Shown here: piece by piece, positions 6,819-6,951 of the stretch | How positions within the stretch are numbered: the stretch's first letter is position 1 | Layout: every line of letters starts with the position of its first letter | Origin: an uncultured Erysipelotrichaceae bacterium | Lineage (GTDB): Bacteria; Bacillota_I; Bacilli_A; Erysipelotrichales; Erysipelotrichaceae | DNA: 6,951 bases | Direction of reading: 5' to 3' | NCBI GenBank assembly: GCA_937874965.1 | Contig: CALNCD010000028.1 | Location: forward strand, 1-6,951 | Notes under the pieces: model-generated | What the model was told of the DNA's origin: nothing | The model's database searches: none | The model's input: only the letters and a program-made list of their open reading frames with translations | Program-made: the position numbers and the translations under genes

Positions 6819-6951
6819 ATGAAAAAAATCGCAATTATCGGATCTGGATTAATGGGTCATGGTATTGGCCAGCTGTATGCAACGTATGGGAAAACTGTTG
6901 TACTGTATGATGTGAAACAAGAGGCATTAGAAAATGCTGAGAAGAGAATTT
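6819..6951 (+). CDS. hbd: 3-hydroxyacyl-CoA (3-hydroxybutyryl-CoA) dehydrogenase, N-terminal fragment cut by the window edge
   Basis: Only the first 44 codons are visible; the frame is open at the edge. They form the start of a Rossmann fold: beta strand KKIAIIG, the nucleotide loop GSGLMG (8-13) running into GHGIGQLYATYG, and a second strand ending in Asp31 (VVLYD), the position that favours NAD over NADP. This matches the start of 3-hydroxybutyryl-CoA dehydrogenases, which interconvert (S)-3-hydroxybutyryl-CoA and acetoacetyl-CoA. Other members of the 3-hydroxyacyl-CoA dehydrogenase superfamily cannot be excluded from so short a piece. The ATG at 6819 has AAAAGGAGA (6805-6813) at 5 nt; an in-frame ATG at 6801 would sit upstream of that ribosome binding site and is rejected. 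It follows the permease stop by 18 nt, so it is part of the operon. Confidence 0.85.
   Translation, partial: MKKIAIIGSGLMGHGIGQLYATYGKTVVLYDVKQEALENAEKRI

Overview
The window comes from a low-to-moderate GC member of the Bacillota. The evidence is strong AGGAGG-type ribosome binding sites, type III pantothenate kinase (CoaX) next to a CoaBC-type gene, a Rho-independent terminator with T-tracts on both sides, and a consensus CcpA cre site. The genus cannot be fixed from the sequence alone.

Layout. (1) Positions 1-1445, plus strand, hold two coenzyme A biosynthesis genes. The first is the CoaB (phosphopantothenate-cysteine ligase) part of a coaB/coaBC gene, broken by a frameshift near 275-280. 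The second is an intact coaX that overlaps its 3' end by 20 nt. (2) Positions 1477-1518 form a bidirectional terminator between convergent coaX and a LysR-type regulator gene. (3) The regulator occupies 1569-2489 on the minus strand. (4) Positions 2490-2745 are a dense divergent control region. It holds an extended -10 promoter for the regulator, two T-N11-A LysR-type boxes 21 bp apart, a weak sigma-A-like promoter, a perfect cre site at the predicted transcription start, and a palindromic stretch in the 5' leader. (5) From 2746 to the right edge runs a plus-strand operon: CoA-transferase alpha (atoD), CoA-transferase beta (atoA), acetyl-CoA acetyltransferase (thiolase), a GntP-family permease, and the first 44 codons of a 3-hydroxyacyl-CoA dehydrogenase.

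How the operon fits together (inference). The permease would import a short-chain hydroxy or keto acid such as 3-hydroxybutyrate or acetoacetate. AtoD/AtoA would load it with CoA taken from acetyl-CoA or another acyl-CoA. The dehydrogenase would interconvert 3-hydroxybutyryl-CoA and acetoacetyl-CoA, and the thiolase would cleave acetoacetyl-CoA to two acetyl-CoA. The divergent LysR-type protein is the likely inducer-dependent activator, and CcpA would shut the operon off on preferred sugars.

I found no sign of a new defence, mobile or RNA-guided system. The points most worth a second look are the coaB lesion and the compact two-layer control region.
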